DNA of 64,000 nucleotides from Bradyrhizobium sp. Tv2a-2 (GTDB lineage Bacteria; Pseudomonadota; Alphaproteobacteria; Rhizobiales; Xanthobacteraceae). Each line of letters opens with the position of its first letter. The stretch's first letter is position 1. Location: contig NZ_AXAI01000030.1 in the NCBI RefSeq assembly GCF_000472425.1, positions 1 through 64,000 on the forward strand, given 5' to 3'. The notes beneath the pieces are model-generated. The model did not search any database, had not been told where the DNA came from, and saw only the letters and a program-made list of their open reading frames with translations. A program made the translations under genes and the position numbers. This document shows positions 15,233-23,897 of this stretch, one piece after another.

Positions 15233-16639
15233 ATGAGCGAATACAGCCTTCTCATCGACGGCAAGATGGTGCCCGGCGACCAGACCATGCCGGTTCTCAA
15301 CCCCGCAACCGAGGAAGTTCTGGCGCAGTGTCCGCGCGCCTCCAAGAGCCAGCTTGACACGGCGGTCGCCGCGGCCAAGGCAGCCTTCCCGGCCTGGGCG
15401 GCGACGCCGATCGAGGAACGCCGCAAGCTCGTGACCAAGATGGCCGACGTCATCGAAACCAATTCGTCCGAGCTCGCACGCCTGCTCACCTCGGAGCAGG
15501 GCAAGCCGCTCGCTGACGCCACCGGCGAAGTGCTGGGCATGGCCGCCTTCTTCCGCTATCTCAGCTCGCTCGAACTGCCGATGCGGGTGATCGAGGCGTC
15601 CGGCGATCGTCGCGTCGAAGCCTATCGCCGTCCGCTTGGTGTCGTCGGCGCCATCATTCCCTGGAACTATCCGCTCCTGATCCTGAGCTTCAAGCTGCCG
15701 TCGGCGCTGCTCGCGGGCAACACGCTGGTGGTGAAGCCGGCCCCGACCACGCCGCTGTCGACGCTGCTGTTTGCCAAGCTGGTCAAGGACATCCTGCCGA
15801 ACGGCGTGCTCAACGTCATCACCGACGCCAACGATCTCGGCGACCATATGACCAAGCATCCCGACATCCGCAAGATATCGTTCACGGGCTCGACCGCGAC
15901 CGGCCAGAAAGTGATGGCGAGCGCCGCGCAAACGCTCAAGCGCATCACGCTCGAGCTTGGCGGCAACGACGCCGGCATCGTGCTCGACGACGTCGATCCC
16001 AAGAAGGTCGCGCCCGGCATCTTCGAAGGGGCGTTCCAGAACTCAGGACAAGTCTGCCTCGCCATCAAGCGGCTCTATGTGCACGAATCCGTCTATGACG
16101 AGATCTGCAACGAGCTGGTTGCGATCGCCAAGAACACCGTGGTCGACGACGGCTCCAAGCAGGGCACCAAGCTCGGGCCGCTGCAGAACAAGATGCAGTA
16201 CGAGAAGGTCAAGGCCTTCCTGGAAGATGCGCGCAAGAACGGCAATGTCATCGCCGGCGGTGCGGCGATGGACCGGCCCGGCTATTTCATCGAGCCGACC
16301 ATCGTGCGCGACATCAAGGAAGGCTCCCGCCTGGTGGACGAGGAGCAGTTCGGCCCGGTGCTGCCGGTGATCAAATATTCCGATGGCGATGACGTGATCC
16401 GCCGCGCCAACGCCACCACCTACGGCCTCGGCGCTTCGGTGTGGTCGTCCGACACCAAGCGGGCGCATGAGGTCGCAAGCAAGATCGAGGCCGGCACGGT
16501 CTGGATCAACAAGCATCTCGACATGGCCCCGCACATTCCGTTCGGCGGCGCCAAGCAGTCGGGCATCGGCACGGAGTTCGCCGAGGAAGGGCTTGCCGAG
16601 TTCACCCAGCTGCAGATCATCAACGGGCCCCCGGCCTGA
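15233..16639 (+). CDS. NAD-dependent aldehyde dehydrogenase
   Basis: This 468-residue ALDH has IIPWNYPLLI (N145), LELGGNDAGIVLDD (E241) and NSGQVCLAIKRLY (C275), plus the FTGSTATGQ dinucleotide loop. The NDAGIV and CLAIKRLYVH features are typical of the short aldehyde dehydrogenases related to lactaldehyde and aliphatic aldehyde oxidation. AAGGGAG precedes the ATG. It is the third ALDH of the block and the most likely to take the aldehyde made by the PQQ dehydrogenase, given its position 1.5 kb from that operon. A ModE-like box lies 37 bp upstream. A GC-rich inverted repeat (about 16650-16680) separates it from the DUF2478 gene. Confidence 0.88.
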   Translation: MSEYSLLIDGKMVPGDQTMPVLNPATEEVLAQCPRASKSQLDTAVAAAKAAFPAWAATPIEERRKLVTKMADVIETNSSELARLLTSEQGKPLADATGEVLGMAAFFRYLSSLELPMRVIEASGDRRVEAYRRPLGVVGAIIPWNYPLLILSFKLPSALLAGNTLVVKPAPTTPLSTLLFAKLVKDILPNGVLNVITDANDLGDHMTKHPDIRKISFTGSTATGQKVMASAAQTLKRITLELGGNDAGIVLDDVDPKKVAPGIFEGAFQNSGQVCLAIKRLYVHESVYDEICNELVAIAKNTVVDDGSKQGTKLGPLQNKMQYEKVKAFLEDARKNGNVIAGGAAMDRPGYFIEPTIVRDIKEGSRLVDEEQFGPVLPVIKYSDGDDVIRRANATTYGLGASVWSSDTKRAHEVASKIEAGTVWINKHLDMAPHIPFGGAKQSGIGTEFAEEGLAEFTQLQIINGPPA

Positions 16640-16704
16640 CCGACACGCGCGGTCGCGGCGGCGCATATCGCCGCGATCGCCTTCTCACAAGAACGAGATG
16701 GGCC

Positions 16705-17265
16705 ATGTTCGACGCACAATGCGACCTTGCAGCCCTGGTCTATGATGCTGATCAGGACCCCGATTCGATCCTGCGCGATTTCGCTGGGGATCTGAATGCG
16801 CGCGGCTTTCGGGTTGTCGGCCTGGTGCAGGCCGGCCAATGTGCCGATTCGAGCCTGTCGGCGGTGCTGATCCACAGCGGCGAGAAATTATCGCTGGCGC
16901 AGGATTTCAACCCGGCCGCCACCGGTTGCAAACTTGATCTCGACCGGCTCCGGAATGTCGGCGAACGGGTCGCCGAGGCGCTCGCCGCGGGTGCCGACCT
17001 GTTGATCATCAACCGGTTCGGCAAGCGGGAGCGCGAGGGCAAGGGCCTCGGCTACCTGATCGAGCGCGCGCTCGACGCTGATATTCCCGTCGTCATTGCG
17101 GTCTCAAGCCAGCGTTTCGCGGACTGGATCAAATTCGCCGACGGCATGTGCGTGAAACTCGGCTGCGAGCGCGAAGCGCTCAGGGAATGGTGGCACAAGA
17201 TCGCCATCCGTTATCCCGCCGGGCCTGGTCGGGAACGGGACACGGTCTGCGAACTCCTCAAATAG
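16705..17265 (+). CDS. DUF2478-family protein (molybdenum-linked, P-loop-like)
   Basis: The 186-residue protein matches my recollection of DUF2478: LAALVYDADQDPDSILRDFA, RGFRVVGLVQAG, LDRLRNVGERVAEALAAGAD, LLIINRFGKREREGKGLGYL and DIPVVIAVSSQRFADWIKFA. Members lack a clear Walker A motif and are often found next to molybdate transport or Mo-enzyme genes. The biochemical function is not established. Here it follows an ALDH in a block with two ModE-type regulators, the only other molybdenum hint in the window; no modABC genes are present. Confidence 0.75.
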   Translation: MFDAQCDLAALVYDADQDPDSILRDFAGDLNARGFRVVGLVQAGQCADSSLSAVLIHSGEKLSLAQDFNPAATGCKLDLDRLRNVGERVAEALAAGADLLIINRFGKREREGKGLGYLIERALDADIPVVIAVSSQRFADWIKFADGMCVKLGCEREALREWWHKIAIRYPAGPGRERDTVCELLK

Positions 17266-17414
17266 CCGGCTTCGGCGCCGGCTCCGAATAAGCGCGGGAC
17301 GGACCGAACCGGGGCAAACGGGTCGAATTTGCCCCGGGGCCCGGCGGTCCCTCTTGGCATTGCACCGCGGCGGCCGAGCCTGTAAACGGAGCGCCACCAC
17401 CGGGCCCACCCCGG

Positions 17415-17490
17415 GGGCCTGTAGCTCAATGGTTAGAGCCGGCCGCTCATAACGGTCTGGTTGCAGGTTCGAGTCCTGCCGGGCCCACCA
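17415..17490 (+). tRNA. tRNA with CAU anticodon, probably tRNA-Ile2 (lysidine type)
   Basis: A 76-nt cloverleaf with encoded CCA. Acceptor GGGCCTG pairs with CGGGCCC, D arm GTAGCTCAATGGTTAGAGC, anticodon loop CTCATAA within stem GGCCG/CGGTC, and T arm GCAGG/CCTGC around TTCGAGT. The anticodon is CAU. The G1-C72 acceptor pair excludes initiator tRNA-fMet, and the GTTAGAGC plus GGTTGC variable region resemble tRNA-Ile(CAU) more than elongator tRNA-Met. Identity between these two is a judgement. Confidence 0.9.
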
Positions 17491-17674
17491 TTTGCATTAC
17501 CCTGAGATGATGGCCCCGAAACTTGTGGCCACGCTGCGCGCCAGCCTTTCTGATCCATTGCCGGATCGTTGGCTCCGGCCGCCCGAATACAACGGCGAGC
17601 TGCTTTTGCAGCGCGCCCTGGGAATAGAGGCGCACGCATTTCGCCCTCTGCTCCGCCGTGGCATGTACTGTCAT
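17447..17674 (-). CDS. Small helix-turn-helix protein whose 3' end is antisense to the tRNA
   Basis: From the ATG at 17674 the ORF is 75 residues. Residues 5-45 (ATAEQRAKCVRLYSQGALQK, VFGRPEPTIRQWIRKAG) look like a Sigma-70 region-4/GcrA-like HTH. The last 14 residues (MVGPAGLEPATRPL) are translated from the complement of the tRNA, a familiar artefact tail in database proteins. The HTH may be a real short gene or a remnant whose stop codon was lost. The function is unknown. Confidence 0.4.
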   Translation of the reverse strand: MTVHATAEQRAKCVRLYSQGALQKQLAVVFGRPEPTIRQWIRKAGAQRGHKFRGHHLRVMQMVGPAGLEPATRPL

Positions 17675-18536
17675 GAGAACATTTCCATTGCTGGTGGCTA
17701 TGTTGGATGATCCAGCGCACAATCATCGGCGCAAATTACTCGCTGATCTCAGTTCGAAGGCGAATGCAACAATCAGGCTCGCATGCTGAGCTCAAAGACA
17801 AAAAGCCCCCGACCCTAACAAGGGCCGGGGGCAAATCTTTATGGCGGGTCCTGTTACTTTTTGAACGGCAGGCATTTTCGAAGAATGAGGCGACGAAGCC
17901 CGCCATCGCCGCCATGGGCGTGTGCTTTCAAGCCAGAAACGGGCCCACAATTATTGGTTGCTGGCTATTGGTCCGACACCGGTCCGGTGCAAACGCTTCG
18001 AGACCGACGCAGGACGTGGTCGATACCGCAATGATCTTCGTCACGCTCACCAATGCGATATGGACTTGTGCCAATTGCCAGATGGACGAAGAAGAAAAAC
18101 CGACAGAGGTCCGCCGACTTCGATGGACGCCTGCGGCGTGAGCAGGGTGCTCTGGTTTCTGGATGCACAACGATCAAACCGTGATGTGCATGCGAGGATT
18201 GGGCTGGGGGTCACTGCAATGCTGATCTCGTCAGCTCCAGCAGCATGATGCGGCGAAGCCGCGATCGATCATAACTGATTTACACCACGCTCGATTCGCA
18301 TCCCTACAGCAGATTAACAAAACCTTGCATCGTTGAACTCGCACGCTTGAGGCGATTGGGCGAGGCTGACCTCGAAATGAAAGGACAGCACTCAAACAGC
18401 ACTCCAAGCGAAAGGACAGCATATGAACCAGCTGAAAGAGTCTTCGATCTTGTCGTCACGACGCCGTTGCTTCGCCACGTCGGTGCCGATCGATTCGACC
18501 CCGATACGAAATTTGCTTACCGCAGTAAGGAACAAG
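17675..18536. other. Gene-poor stretch downstream of the tRNA
   Basis: I see no recognisable gene on either strand. Open frames here (for example 17707-18141 plus, 17928-18170 minus) have no family signal or supporting ribosome site. It contains one hairpin with a T-run on the minus strand (17800-17833) and, before the DUF3551-like gene, GAAAGGACAGCA appearing at 18377 and 18410. Confidence 0.5.
17800..17833 (-). terminator. Hairpin followed by T-run, minus strand
   Basis: GCCCCCGACCC and GGGCCGGGGGC pair around TAACAA (about 17806-17833). Reading the minus strand, the stem is followed by TTTTTG, as in a rho-independent terminator. The transcript it ends is not identified. Confidence 0.55.
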
Positions 18537-19118
18537 ATGGAGAGCGCCGCAGGCCTGATGCCGGCTCCGCGGTTAAACTGCAAAGGGGCCGGATTAGTCG
18601 CACTCGCATTGCTAGCCATGCCTCCCGAGGGCCTCCGGGCTGCTCAGCCAGAACGCTCCCCATTGGCAGCTACCTCGCCAGCCGAGGCCGTGCATCCGTA
18701 TGAGTATTGCCGCTTTTTAACCAACGGCCGCGTTCGAAACTGCGAGTACAGCAGCATGGCGCAATGCAAGGCTTCGTCGAAACAATGCGAACGCTATCCG
18801 TTTTTGGAGTACTGCCTCATAACCCCCAGTGGCCAGGCTCAGCGCTGCGACTTTGATACCATGGCTGAATGCCAGGCTACGACTTCGGGACTTGCTGGTA
18901 GTTGCCAACGCAGTCCTTATTTGAAGAGCCCAGAAGTGCCGAGAGCCACCGTTTTGAAGAGCCCAGAAGTGCCGAGAGCCACAGCCAAAAGCGGAAATTC
19001 ACCAACGCGCAAGGTGGCGCGGGCCGCAAGTCATGCTTGCCATCCCGCCTCCTCGTGCCATGGAAGCGCGCGAATGTCTCCGGCGTCGGGACGGGTATTT
19101 ACGTCAGCAAATTTTTGA
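18537..19118 (+). CDS. Secreted protein with tandem DUF3551-like modules
   Basis: From the ATG at 18537 (TAAGGAAC upstream) the product is 193 residues with a signal peptide (LVALALLAMPPEGLRAAQPE). Two DUF3551-like units follow: YEYCRFLTNGRVRNCEYSSM to QCERYPF, and EYCLITPSGQAQRCDFDTMA to SCQRSPY. Each carries four cysteines in the pattern expected for disulfides. DUF3551 peptides are exported, numerous in Bradyrhizobium and of unknown function; normally one unit per protein, so the duplication is unusual. An 11-codon exact repeat (LKSPEVPRAT) follows. The last 55 residues are low-complexity and may be a frame-shifted tail. A start at 18423 (AAAGGAC) is also possible. A terminator follows at 19164. 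Confidence 0.65.
   Translation: MESAAGLMPAPRLNCKGAGLVALALLAMPPEGLRAAQPERSPLAATSPAEAVHPYEYCRFLTNGRVRNCEYSSMAQCKASSKQCERYPFLEYCLITPSGQAQRCDFDTMAECQATTSGLAGSCQRSPYLKSPEVPRATVLKSPEVPRATAKSGNSPTRKVARAASHACHPASSCHGSARMSPASGRVFTSANF
18921..18982 (+). repeat. Direct repeat, 33-bp period, in the DUF3551-like gene
   Basis: The 29 bases at 18921-18949 are repeated exactly at 18954-18982, giving LKSPEVPRAT twice in frame. The identity at DNA level indicates a recent slippage or duplication. Confidence 0.85.
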
Positions 19119-19163
19119 GATGCTGGACTCGTACTTGAGGCTTGCTCAAAGGGTCTGCGGGCC

Positions 19164-19190
19164 GCCCAACATGGGCGGCTTTTTTTGATA
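19164..19190 (+). terminator. Rho-independent terminator
   Basis: GCCGCCC and GGGCGGC pair around AACAT, followed by seven T. It lies about 45 bp after the stop of the DUF3551-like gene. Confidence 0.8.
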
Positions 19191-19705
19191 AACTAAGTTA
19201 TTGCCGTTTCACGACCTGCTTCAGTTCGCTGAGCCGCGTCGAGCAACCAGATCGATGGTGGGACAATGGCCAATTGCCACTGCAGCTGTCCCAGCGAACA
19301 TGGCAAAGCGCATCTTGCGTATCGTCTTCTCCTCTGGGCTTGCATTAACTCATCTCGGCCATGTTGAGATACAACTACCGGGTTTGTAGCAGGTGTTAAT
19401 CGTCGCTTATTTAAAGAAAGCGATGCAAGGCCGAACAAGCGCCTCGTTGCCAGGGCGTAAAATTATGTTGAAACTCGCTGCTGAGAGGGCCCGGCCCTGG
19501 TATTTGACACCTCCAATCGGCGGAACCTGATGCGGCCGCGCCATTACGGGTAACCGTTCGAAGTCCCAAGCTCATAGAAAGGCATCGGATTTTCACGCTG
19601 CTGCCGAAGCCCGCGACCGCCCCCGGGACGTCTTCCTATCCTGGCGCCCGTCATAGCGACGGCTGCGAGTGCCGCCCCCGCCCGGGGGGCGGCCGCGATC
19701 GGAGA
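19191..19705. other. Intergenic stretch without supported genes
   Basis: I find no credible gene. A 30-codon minus-strand ORF (19221-19313) starts like a signal peptide (MRFAMFAGTAAVAIG) but is too short and lacks a well-placed ribosome site; it may be the remnant of a small exported-protein gene. The GC-rich 19660-19705 segment directly follows the AhpD-like gene. Confidence 0.4.
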
Positions 19706-20287
19706 TCAGGCTGCCGGCCTCAGCTTGCCAGGGGCGGTCCATTCGGCACCCTTCATGAAGGAGTCGTTCGGCGTCTGCGCGAGATGGTTCGTGTAATTGG
19801 AGATAAGCTTCGTGGCGCCAAGTACGAGCAGGTCGAGCACCGCGCGATTGTCGTATCCGGCCGCCCTGAAGGCGGCGACATCGGCCTCGCTTACGAAGCC
19901 GCGCTGCCGCGTGATTTTCGCCGCGAACTGGCGTAGCGCCTCGAGCTTGGGATCTGCGATCGGTCGCCCCTCGCGTACGGCCGCGATCGTATCGTCGTCG
20001 ACCTTTGCCATTCGCGACAGATTGGTGTGGCCCGCCATGCAATAGGTACACTCGTTTTCGTAGATGATTGCGAGATACGCGATGTTGCGCTCCTGAGGCG
20101 CGAAGCCGGTCTTCTCGGCGATATCCCATAGGGTGTTGTAGGCCTCGAGGGCGGCGGGACTCTCAGCCAGTACGCGATGGAGATTTGGCACGAAGCCCCA
20201 GGCTTTTTGAACGCCGTTAAGAATGTCGGCCGAAGCCGGTGCTGCAGTGGACGCGTCATGAAGTGTGAAGCCGTTGATCATTTGCAT
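19706..20287 (-). CDS. AhpD/carboxymuconolactone decarboxylase-like peroxidase-related protein
   Basis: This 193-residue protein has the AhpD-like thiol centre NECTYCMAGHTNLSRM (C80, C83, H87) and a preceding helix APQERNIAYLAIIYE. The CxxC with a downstream His is the AhpD/CMD redox signature; these proteins are cytoplasmic, form helical oligomers and reduce peroxides or act as carboxymuconolactone decarboxylases. Both cysteines favour the peroxidase-related group. AACGGGAG precedes the ATG. It is divergent from the beta-propeller/dehalogenase operon at 20556, with a 268-bp intergenic region. Confidence 0.85.
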   Translation of the reverse strand: MQMINGFTLHDASTAAPASADILNGVQKAWGFVPNLHRVLAESPAALEAYNTLWDIAEKTGFAPQERNIAYLAIIYENECTYCMAGHTNLSRMAKVDDDTIAAVREGRPIADPKLEALRQFAAKITRQRGFVSEADVAAFRAAGYDNRAVLDLLVLGATKLISNYTNHLAQTPNDSFMKGAEWTAPGKLRPAA

Positions 20288-20555
20288 TCTCCCGTTTGAG
20301 AAGTATCGAACTGACTTCCGGACCCTGCTCGATTCCCTCTCGCATCGGCAGAGATGTCGAGGTGATAGGATTCATTCCCCTTAAGAATACGACTGACAAT
20401 CGAATGATGGGTAAGGCCGTATTGCTCATTCGAGACGCGCGCACCATTCCAGTCCGGAATAATTGCTATGCTCAAATCGAAGCTGGCGGGTATCGATCGC
20501 CTATCATACGACCGCGGGGCTTAGCGTCGTAACGGCCGCACCGACAGGAACTCCA

Positions 20556-21383
20556 ATGGTTCTCCTCGTGACAAGCGCCTCGGGCGCGAACGGTTCGGGT
20601 TATGGCAAGCTCCTGGCGTTCGATGGGGATGGAGAACTGCTCGGACCTTTCAGCGAAGACGCTCGGATCGTCGATCCTCGCGGCGTCGGCGTCGACGGCA
20701 CTTTGCTGTACCTCAACAGCGGCTCGAACCGCGTTCTGGCGATCAACAGCAAGGGCCAGGTAGTGCGCGAGACCGGCGAAATCCCCGGGCTGAACCCGGG
20801 TGGCGGCAACTTTGGACCCGATGGCCGATACTATGTCGGATTGCGCGCTGCACGAGCGATCATGGCGTTCGCGCCGACGCTCGAGGGGACAGGCGAGACT
20901 GTGCTTCCGCCGGCGGTGGTGCCGTTCCCACGTGGGTTCGCGTTCGGACAAGACGGCACATTCTTTCTCGCGTCCGGCATTGGCCCCGGCGGCGAAGGCG
21001 ACAACACCATTCTCGCGTTCGGTCCGGAACGAAAGATCAACGACTCTTGGAAGGTCGAAGATTCGGAGCTCAGCCCGCTCGACCTTACGATCGCACCGAC
21101 CGGAAACGTGGTCGTTAGCAGTGAGCATCCGTTCGGAAGTCCGGATGCAGTATCGACCATCCGCGAATACGATCGGACCGATGGCCATCTCGTTCGCGTC
21201 CTTGCCCCGGATCGCGGGACTCAATTCAGGAGGCCGCGCGGCCTACGCTTCGGGCCGGACCGAAAGCTGTTTTGCGTGGCCCAGGACGAAGTCGTCGCGT
21301 TCGATTTCGCGACAGGCGAATCTCTGGGCCCCGTGGTCAGGCTGCCGGGACTCAACGGCCAGGCCGTGATTTTCTTTGGATAG
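20556..21383 (+). CDS. NHL/SMP-30-like beta-propeller protein, no signal peptide
   Basis: With the ATG at 20556 (ACAGGAAC upstream) the product is 275 residues of propeller blades: GYGKLLAFDGDGELLGPFSE, DPRGVGVDGTLLYLNSGSNR, PRGFAFGQDGTFFLASGIGP, RPRGLRFGPDRKLFCVAQDE. The R-G-[VFL] openings are typical of NHL-type blades. No export signal is seen, so it is probably cytoplasmic. It is followed after only 11 bp by the dehalogenase-like gene (21395), suggesting one operon whose product may process the same substrate, for example as lactonase or scaffold. The function is unknown. Confidence 0.7.
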   Translation: MVLLVTSASGANGSGYGKLLAFDGDGELLGPFSEDARIVDPRGVGVDGTLLYLNSGSNRVLAINSKGQVVRETGEIPGLNPGGGNFGPDGRYYVGLRAARAIMAFAPTLEGTGETVLPPAVVPFPRGFAFGQDGTFFLASGIGPGGEGDNTILAFGPERKINDSWKVEDSELSPLDLTIAPTGNVVVSSEHPFGSPDAVSTIREYDRTDGHLVRVLAPDRGTQFRRPRGLRFGPDRKLFCVAQDEVVAFDFATGESLGPVVRLPGLNGQAVIFFG

Positions 21384-21394
21384 GGAGGAAAAGG

Positions 21395-22318
21395 ATGGGC
21401 ACATCGGGATCGGTGCAGTGTTTCACGCACGAGCAATGGCCGTACGAGCCGAAATTCGAGCGCGTCAACGGCTGGCGCATGCACTACATCGACGAGGGCG
21501 CCGGCGATCCGGTCGTTCTCCTGCACGGCAACCCGGCTTGGGGATTTCTCTACCGGAAATTCATCAAGCCGCTGACCGCCGCCGGCAGGCGCGTGATCGT
21601 TCCGGACATGATCGGTTTCGGCCTGTCCGAGAAGCCCGTCCGCGAACAGGCCCACACACTCGACGGACACATCGCCAATCTGACCGGCCTCCTGCGGCAG
21701 CTCGATGTGCGCAACGCGACCATGGTCTGTCATGATTGGGGCGGACCGACCGGCCTCGGTTTTGCCCTATCGAATCCGGACCGCGTCCGCGCCCTGGTCA
21801 TCATGAGCACGTGGGCGTGGCCGCTGCCTCCAGCCGAATTCCACAAACGGATCTTCCCATGGCGTATGATGCATGCGCCCCTCGTCGGGCCCTATCTTCT
21901 CGGACGTCACAATGCGCTTGCAGGTCGCGGGATGTATCTTTCCGTCGTCGACCGCAAGAAATTCAAGGCCGAGGCCCAGAGCGTCTATGAGGGCATACTG
22001 CCGGATCCGGGATCGCGTCTACTCACCTGGACCTGGCCGCGTTGGATACCGCTTGACGGAGGCGCGCGCGGCCTGGCCCGCTTCGAATGGCTCGAACGCG
22101 AACTGAGGAAGTCGAAATTCCCAACGCTGCTGGTGTGGGGGCGGGAAGACGAGGTCTTCGATTACAGGACGTTCGCGACGCGCTTCAAAGAGCTCTTGCC
22201 ACACGCCGAAGGACCCGAACTGGTGACGGGCCGGCACTTCTTGCAGGAGGACTCCGGCGAGGAGATCGCCACCAAGATCAACCGTTTCCTGGACCGCATC
22301 GGGGGAAAGCAGCCATGA
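21395..22318 (+). CDS. Haloalkane-dehalogenase-family alpha/beta hydrolase
   Basis: The protein has 307 residues. The oxyanion/halide motif is LLHGNPAWGFLYR (N46, W49), the nucleophile elbow VCHDWGGPTGLG carries Asp (D114) rather than Ser, and the catalytic His is in GRHFLQED (H281). Asp nucleophile, adjacent Trp and the HFLQED ending are diagnostic of haloalkane dehalogenases and the related epoxide-hydrolase branch; Asn after HG favours the HLD-II type. The N-terminus EQWPYEPKFERVNGWRMHYI fits the family. GGGAGGAAAAGG precedes the ATG. The stop overlaps the next start (ATGA). The natural substrate is unknown; dehalogenase activity is predicted, not shown. Confidence 0.85.
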   Translation: MGTSGSVQCFTHEQWPYEPKFERVNGWRMHYIDEGAGDPVVLLHGNPAWGFLYRKFIKPLTAAGRRVIVPDMIGFGLSEKPVREQAHTLDGHIANLTGLLRQLDVRNATMVCHDWGGPTGLGFALSNPDRVRALVIMSTWAWPLPPAEFHKRIFPWRMMHAPLVGPYLLGRHNALAGRGMYLSVVDRKKFKAEAQSVYEGILPDPGSRLLTWTWPRWIPLDGGARGLARFEWLERELRKSKFPTLLVWGREDEVFDYRTFATRFKELLPHAEGPELVTGRHFLQEDSGEEIATKINRFLDRIGGKQP

Positions 22319-22716
22319 CAGCGATTCACGTCATCGAAAATCCGACGCTTGAAAACAAGAGAAGAGTGCTTGTGCTCGCGGAAGACCGCGTCGGGCACTA
22401 CCCGGAATTTCGAGAATTCTTCGTCAAACAGTTCGCCCTCGCTGCGAACGGGCTGTCCCGTCCCGGCTACGTGCAGGCTCCCTCGGGAATGGTCTACGCG
22501 CTCGTCTTCATCGGCCGCAGCGGAGAACCTTTTCCCGACGGGATCGAGGTCTACGCCCTGCCCGACGCGCTGGAGCCGCTGAACGGTGCGGAAGTCGACG
22601 CTGATCTTTGGGCGTTGCTGAGCTGGATGATCGCAGGCGTCGGCGGCGAATGGCGCGCCGAGGACCTGGATGCCACCGGCCGGCTGTACCAATTGAGCAT
22701 GGCAGCAAGCGCGTGA
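22315..22716 (+). CDS. Hypothetical protein translationally coupled to the dehalogenase-like gene
   Basis: A 133-residue acidic soluble protein starts inside the ATGA overlap at 22315, so it is coupled to the upstream hydrolase. Visible segments are MTAIHVIENPTLENKRRVLV, EFREFFVKQFALAANGLSR, FIGRSGEPFPDGIEVYALPD and DADLWALLSWMIAGVGGEWR. No family is recognised. The tight coupling suggests a partner or a pathway enzyme for the hydrolase. It converges on the patatin gene (15 bp between stops). Confidence 0.65.
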   Translation: MTAIHVIENPTLENKRRVLVLAEDRVGHYPEFREFFVKQFALAANGLSRPGYVQAPSGMVYALVFIGRSGEPFPDGIEVYALPDALEPLNGAEVDADLWALLSWMIAGVGGEWRAEDLDATGRLYQLSMAASA

Positions 22717-22730
22717 TGGCGCGCGGCCGC

Positions 22731-23897
22731 TCATTCGGCCGCGAGCGCCGTCAAGTCCTTGGCCTCGTGAAGGATGACACCCGATAACGGGTCGAACTGG
22801 CCGGCCCAAGGCTTGCGAGCGAGCACGGCCTTGGTGTGCGCGTAGCCTGCGTCCCAACGCCGCTTGATTCCGGCCTGACTGAAATCGATATCCTTGGTGT
22901 GATCCTCGTGGTCCAACTGCGGCGCGAGCAGTTGGACCACATGCATGCGGGTCTGGCAGCCATAGCCTAGCAATTCCGCGACCTCCCGCTTGTTGCGCTC
23001 GCTTTCAGGCAGCCGTGATACGAGTTCGTTGATGACATGACGCAGACGATGCGTTTGCTGATGGCGCGCGATCTGGCTCGCGATGCGGCTGGAATACTGC
23101 ACGTCCTTGTGGCGGTTGAAGACATCGGCCATCGTCGTCGGCTCCGCCCCCACCGGATTCCAAAGATGGACCGAGAAGATCACCGAGTCCTTTCTCGGAT
23201 TGTCGTCGAACACCGCCTCGGTGGGCGTATTGGAAAGAATGCCGCCGTCCCAGTAGAGTTCGCCGTCGATGCGCACGGGCGGAAAGGCGGGCGGAAGGGC
23301 CCCCGACGCCATGATATGCCTGACGTCGAGCCTGCCGTCACGGGTGTCGAAATAGCGCATCTGGCTGGTTCGCACATGCGCCGCGCCCACCGTCAGACGC
23401 GGCCTTCCCTGATTGATAAGGTCGAAGTTCACCAGCTCGGCAAGGGTGTGCTCGAGCGGGGTGGTCGAATAATAGCCGGCGCGGTCGGCACCCAGCGGAA
23501 AAGCTTCACCGGCATGAGCAAGCGGGTTCGGCGTGAAAAAGCCGGGAATGCCCTGGGTCAGCGTGCTCCATTGCGACCAGCGTCCGTCCAGTCCCGGGAA
23601 CGTGCCCCGAAAGCCCCAGTGCGGGACGCGTTGCACGCGGTTCCAGAACGCGTGCAGCCGCTCGAATCGGTGCTCCGGCTCGTTTCCGGCAATGAGACTC
23701 GCGTTGATGGCGCCGATCGAGGTCCCGATGATCCAGTCCGGCTCGATCCCTGCTTCCTGCAGTGCCTGATAGACGCCGGCCTGGTAGGACCCCAGTGCCC
23801 CGCCTCCCTGGAGCACCAGAACGATCTGGCCCGGCAATTCGGTACGAACGCTGCGCGGACGAAGCGCAGAATGAGAAGATTCGGTCAGTCGCTGCAT
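22731..23897 (-). CDS. Patatin-like phospholipase with C-terminal DUF3734
   Basis: This 388-residue lipid acyl hydrolase starts at the ATG at 23897 with AGGAGG upstream. The oxyanion loop is LVLQGGGALGSYQAGVYQAL, the nucleophile IIGTSIGAINASLIAG (S60) and the dyad Asp GELYWDGGILSNTP. The C-terminal third (DNPRKDSVIFSVHLWNPVGA, QTRMHVVQLLAP, DIDFSQAGIKRRWDAGYAHT) is the DUF3734 extension found on patatins of rhizobia. These are cytoplasmic or membrane-peripheral; a link to polyhydroxybutyrate granules or 3-hydroxybutyrate metabolism has been suggested for relatives. A paralogue with the same architecture is at 43708. Confidence 0.9.
   Translation of the reverse strand: MQRLTESSHSALRPRSVRTELPGQIVLVLQGGGALGSYQAGVYQALQEAGIEPDWIIGTSIGAINASLIAGNEPEHRFERLHAFWNRVQRVPHWGFRGTFPGLDGRWSQWSTLTQGIPGFFTPNPLAHAGEAFPLGADRAGYYSTTPLEHTLAELVNFDLINQGRPRLTVGAAHVRTSQMRYFDTRDGRLDVRHIMASGALPPAFPPVRIDGELYWDGGILSNTPTEAVFDDNPRKDSVIFSVHLWNPVGAEPTTMADVFNRHKDVQYSSRIASQIARHQQTHRLRHVINELVSRLPESERNKREVAELLGYGCQTRMHVVQLLAPQLDHEDHTKDIDFSQAGIKRRWDAGYAHTKAVLARKPWAGQFDPLSGVILHEAKDLTALAAE

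Noticed and set aside
17415..17490. Initiator tRNA-fMet
   Set aside because: Position 1-72 is a G-C pair and there is no run of three G-C pairs in the anticodon stem as in initiator tRNAs.
19221..19313. A 30-residue signal-peptide-like ORF
   Set aside because: Too short, no well-placed ribosome site, and the expected start position reads ATA; at most a remnant.
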